From contig JANTUC010000003.1 in the NCBI GenBank assembly GCA_026873275.1, forward strand, positions 496,001 to 560,000: 64,000 nt of DNA, given 5' to 3'. A model generated the notes under the pieces. It saw only the letters and a program-made list of their open reading frames with translations, had not been told where the DNA came from and did no database searches. This document shows positions 59,990-64,000 of this stretch, in pieces. Source of the DNA: Pseudopithomyces maydicus. Taxonomy: Eukaryota; Ascomycota; Dothideomycetes; Pleosporales; Didymosphaeriaceae. The position numbers and the translations under genes were made by a program. The first letter of the stretch is position 1. Each line of letters opens with the position of its first letter.

Positions 59990-62900
59990 ACATCCTGATC
60001 ACACATGCACGACCGGTTAAGTAAGGTGAGAAGTTTCGTTTCGTAGTTCATGATAGGGGCGGGCCTGTCGGGGCTGTTTCTCTGGTTGTGGGCATGACAT
60101 ACTAAAGGCGTTTTGGAGGGTTGTTTGCTTATGGCTTTTACTCTTGAGCACGACGGCGTAGGGGCGTTATCGGAGGCTGTGGGCGGTGGGAGCGCTCCGT
60201 GTGAGAAGCTCTCTGATACACGTTCCCGTTTTGTCGGCTAGGCTCGAGATACCCTTTTCCTTATTTCCTTATTTCCTCTGTCTTGTTTGGGTTGCATCGG
60301 TGGGAGGCCGGGGTGAACACGACTAATGAAACTGCATTGGGATGGGGGATATTGGCGGTCGCTCGTATGGCTTCGATGCAACAGGAGGGTTACCCACACT
60401 GTGTACGTGCAATGCGAATCTGATACTTCTTTTTTTTTCAAATTCTGTCTCCTTGCATACATACCTTTTTCGCTCCCCATTCAACATTTAACATTGTCGC
60501 TATGTACATACATAAATGCACAACCCAAGCGAGCCGTTTTTTAAACTTCACACCCATGCACAGTGTGTGTGCCTCGTATAACAAAGAAGCCCAAAGAACC
60601 ACGCAGAACGCTGTCCGTCATACAACTACCTACATACATACGTGGCTTTCCCTCCCCGTCGGACTTGCCCTCCGCATATTCAACAACGCCGATCCCTCCC
60701 TCCACGCGTACGTATGTAAGTAAGTATTCCCCCGCTAGAAACATGGAAATGAAGATCGCCGCTCGTGTCCTGTCCGCGAAACACCCGCGGCGCACAAACG
60801 AGGCGTACGCCCTCTGACGCCCTGCACAGCACAAGGTGATGATCGGGGGATATTGCGTGTAACGGTGTGTACCTGGGGTGCCTGGCTGGGGCGCGAGCGC
60901 GCTTGTTTGACAGTGGGCTGGCTTGGGGGGACGGAGGGCGATCTGCATGTCTCGGTAATGGGGGCCGGGGCGGTGGTACCTACCTACATGATGTACCTGT
61001 GGGTTCGGGGTGGTTTGGGATTGGATTGTCCGAGGGGCTTGGACGTGGGTACACGGCGTATTGGCCTTTTTGCGTTCAATGAGCAAGCTACGTATGTACT
61101 TACATACATACTTCCGTACGTGGGCGAGTGGTATTGGAAAGGGGCCAGGGATGTCGTGTACATGTGGTTACATAGGGGATGTGTACAGGACAGGGTCGGC
61201 GTGTACCTATGTACGTTGACGACATACATACATACGATGCCAGGGACATCCGTATGGGACTCCGTCATTCCATTACAGCATGTTGACAGATCAGCAGTTG
61301 GGCCTAGTGCGACGGACGGAGAAAGCAGCAGCAGCGTAGATCAGGGTCTGCGGAAGACGGATGAACGCGTGCGAAATTGGGCTTCGCGTGCCTGCATGAA
61401 TGTTTCCGGTGTGCTGGGAGCGCTACAGTTCGTGAATGCATGTCTTATGTACCCGCGCCAAGGGTGCGAAGTCAGGGTGGTACAAAGGAAAAATGGTTTA
61501 ATTACGTTGGGAGGCGATGCAGACCCTAACTTTGAATCCATGTGTGTGGATATGTAGGCGTGTAAGTATGTCTTGAAGTGATCTCAGCCTTTCGTGTCAG
61601 TCAGCAGGGTGTGAGCCTGAGACCGTGGCTATGTGTGTATTTGGGGGGTCGTCGTGGACGTTTTGCTTTAGACGAGGGATAGCCTTTGGTGCACGGAGGA
61701 TGTCATGTCTCATACGTTCCGGGGTAAACCAAGATCAAAGTACGCGGCGGGGTTAAAAATAGGACTAGGTTACATACGTAGCGGTTCCTGCCCCGAGCTT
61801 AAACCTACGTATGTAAATGTTTCAATGGGCAAGTAGACGGGAGAGGGTATGCTTTGGAAGATGAAACGAGTGCAGGTGCGCGAACAGAACATTTTTATTT
61901 CAAGGGAACCTAACCGCCAAATGAAACATCGTGGTATTATTGTTGGATTAGTTACTTTCACACATGGGTCATCAGTGTACACCTGTATTTTTCTGCTTGG
62001 ATTGCTTGTGCTCTCGGACACGGGTCTCCTTATTCTCATAGCCCCACTTCAATATATCAACTTGCACTTTCTCAACATCCGCTCGAAACGGTCACCTACC
62101 CCTAACCCCTATACAACTTTGGGGAAATCGGTCTTAAAATAGTCATGATGGACGAAAGTATTTCATAAAAGCGTGACTTCATTCAAACAGGCATCATCAC
62201 TGTTATAGTGCTCACTTCATAACAATGTGTTAATGTTGTCCACAGGGTACATGCATTTGTTGAAGACATGCCAAAGCGTCCGCATAGACATACATCACCA
62301 TTTTCTATGATCATTGCTGTATAAATATACCAGAAATAAACGTTAGACCAAAGGGATCGACCTCCTCCTGTCTTCTATGAATGCTGTTAAGAAATAAATC
62401 GATCTTCACAAACTATGATTTCACTGCATGGCTCCATTCACCTTCTTGGCCTTCGCTCTACTTTGCCTTGAATTTTGCTGACGAACATAAGAATTACATA
62501 AGAGGATTAGGGTCATATTGTCCCTTGAGAGATTTTATTCTACCATTCCCGTATCTAATACGTTCCAATCAATATCTCCAATGCTTAAAAATACTATGCT
62601 GTTCAACTGAATTAAACGTTAACCTATGATACCATGGCAAACGATTTCCAAGAGAAATAGAATCAAAGGGCTCGTCTCAATAAAGCAAGTTTACTACAAC
62701 AATCCTATTATCAGTCACTAGATTCACCCCAGCGAGTCCGCGACGAGCACAAGGAATAGCTCAAACTATTATCGATTTAAATACTCAAGCACATCACTCA
62801 TTACTTTCACGCAAGTCTATTCACAAAACAATCTCAGCACGTCTCTCCAAAGCCATGCATAATTTTTCTCGAAACAAACAGAGCAAAGCCTCGCGAAATA

Positions 62901-64000
62901 AATGTCTTCCTTCACATGGCGCAAGTTTCAGCTTCCAAACCTAACGGCATTCTCACGCTCGTGGGAACTTGCTCCGTTTCTCTCCGGCGAATGGGCAGAT
63001 AGTGGCGTTTGATAGTGGGTAGCGTCTGATATGCTCACCGATGTAGAGTTGTTGCGAGGGAAGTCACCAGGGCGAAAGGGGGTTCCGACCGTACCATAAG
63101 CCTATCTAGGGGATGGATTCGCTTCTTCTCGGACCGGTGAAGGGTGGTGGTCAGATAAGATATGTGGACAGCTGAGATCGCGGGACGGTGAACAAGCTGT
63201 GCTGAGGTCGTGTCATGGCATGGACTCGTGGGCCGTGAGGTGAGGTGAGGTGAGGTCATTATCTGTGCACGTGATTATGCCTATCCCGTCTCGCAGTGCG
63301 TTGCCTCTCCCTTACTGTGACGACTGTTTATGTATGTTGTGTCATGGTTGTGCATAGTGCTCGACGACCCCTATGGATACTGTGCATGCTATTCGAGCGT
63401 CGAACGGATCGAGGCCAACCCGAGCAGTAAGCATGGTCCAGTGACAGCCGTATCATAGACACAGTCAGCCAGCGGCACAGTACAAAGCTTCAATCGCCTA
63501 AATGTCTCATCACAAGCTGTATCATCAACACATTGTTCCTTCTGATCATCGGCCCAGGTGTCGTCGTCAAGCCATAGCGCTGAGAGGCGCTCTAATCTCA
63601 CCCACCACCACGAGTCAAATGCCTCAAAGTGGTGCAATTGCTTATCTCCCACCTGCCAATCAATGCGTGACGTACCCCCTCTGGCACCAAAGCCACAACG
63701 GCCACTCCGGCCCCTCGTCCAGACCTCACTCGAAGGCAGCGCTGTCTACGAAAGTTCGGCCCGCGCAGCACATCGCCCGTCGTTCGTTCGCCCGTCCCCA
63801 GGTAGGCACTTGCGTACCGCATCCCCTAAAGGCTGCTCAACCATGGTTCCCCAACGGGATCGCGTGCCCCCCGAACCAGGCTCGCGCCCACGCGCAGAGC
63901 CTCTGTTTGGCTGCACATGGTTCTCGCAGCTGGTACGGATCCTGTTCCTGCGTTCGCGGCACGGTGATCCGATCCAGAACCACGCTCTCGTGTTTCACAA
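59990..64000. other. Gene-poor 4-kb tail with simple repeats
   Basis: No gene I can support. Includes a poly-T run at about 60430, repeated TACATACATA/GTACGTA motifs at 60600-61240, an AT-rich patch at about 61740-62900, and GTGAG x4 at about 63237-63256. A 234-codon + strand frame (60853-61557) and a small - strand pair at 63389-63822 lack domain or splice support. TATAT-type and poly-A/T runs suggest decayed or UTR-like sequence. Confidence 0.5.

Noticed and set aside
60853..61557. 234-codon + strand frame
   Set aside because: No family signature, unusual residue mix from GTACATACAT-type repeats, start at a weak context.
63389..63822. Pair of - strand frames with several Cys
   Set aside because: No ATG context, splice join or domain to support them as a gene.
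1..64000. tRNA, rRNA, CRISPR array or intact transposon
   Set aside because: I saw no paired tRNA A/B boxes with a cloverleaf, no rRNA segments, no spaced direct repeats, and no transposase or reverse-transcriptase motifs. A tRNAscan and repeat search would settle it.

Overview
The window is nuclear DNA of a filamentous ascomycete (Pezizomycotina, most likely a dothideomycete; the class is inference). The evidence is many short GT-AG introns (about 45-100 bp) with CTAAC-like branch points, Zn2Cys6 regulators, PTH11-like receptors, and a set of conserved fungal housekeeping genes. I see no bacterial-style operons, CRISPR array, rRNA or tRNA gene.

Layout. 0.6-12 kb is mostly core genome: a Zn2Cys6 protein, a transglutaminase-like protein, EDC3 (mRNA decapping), SNU13 (snoRNP/spliceosome) and the V-ATPase proteolipid gene, the last two divergently transcribed and both split by micro-exons. 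12.7-19.1 kb holds a secreted M14 carboxypeptidase, a Gfo/Idh/MocA oxidoreductase and a disordered Ser/Pro-rich protein. 20.2-28.2 kb looks accessory: a degenerate tandem repeat, two PTH11-like seven-helix proteins, a small six-cysteine secreted protein and a short-chain dehydrogenase. 28.4-36.3 kb is a visibly AT-richer block of fungal-specific regulatory or ATPase-type genes (F-box protein, AAA+ ATPase, DUF7708-like protein); the last two share a 232-bp divergent promoter. 36.5-44.4 kb returns to core genes: a DUF1749 hydrolase, a ceramide synthase, MHR1/mL67 and a UVRAG/Vps38-like protein. 44.7-54.6 kb is a second accessory block: a Zn2Cys6 regulator, a secreted FMN-dependent hydroxyacid dehydrogenase, a seven-helix DUF7702-like protein, a secreted chorismate-mutase-like protein and a flavin monooxygenase. 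54.9-60 kb has a small CxxC protein, the glutamate-cysteine ligase regulatory subunit, AP-1 sigma and MAF1. 60-64 kb has no gene I can support.

The most actionable observation is technical. At least nine places in seven otherwise conserved genes need exactly one extra base to restore the family's reading frame, nearly all in short homopolymers, and a tenth place (a C8 run) has the wrong length. In several genes the corrected exon lengths then sum to whole codons. This pattern fits homopolymer under-calling in the assembly better than genuine gene decay. The biological candidates worth follow-up are the AAA+/DUF7708 divergent pair, the two secreted proteins, and the regulator-oxidoreductase block at 44.7-54.6 kb. 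I found no feature that is certainly a new system.
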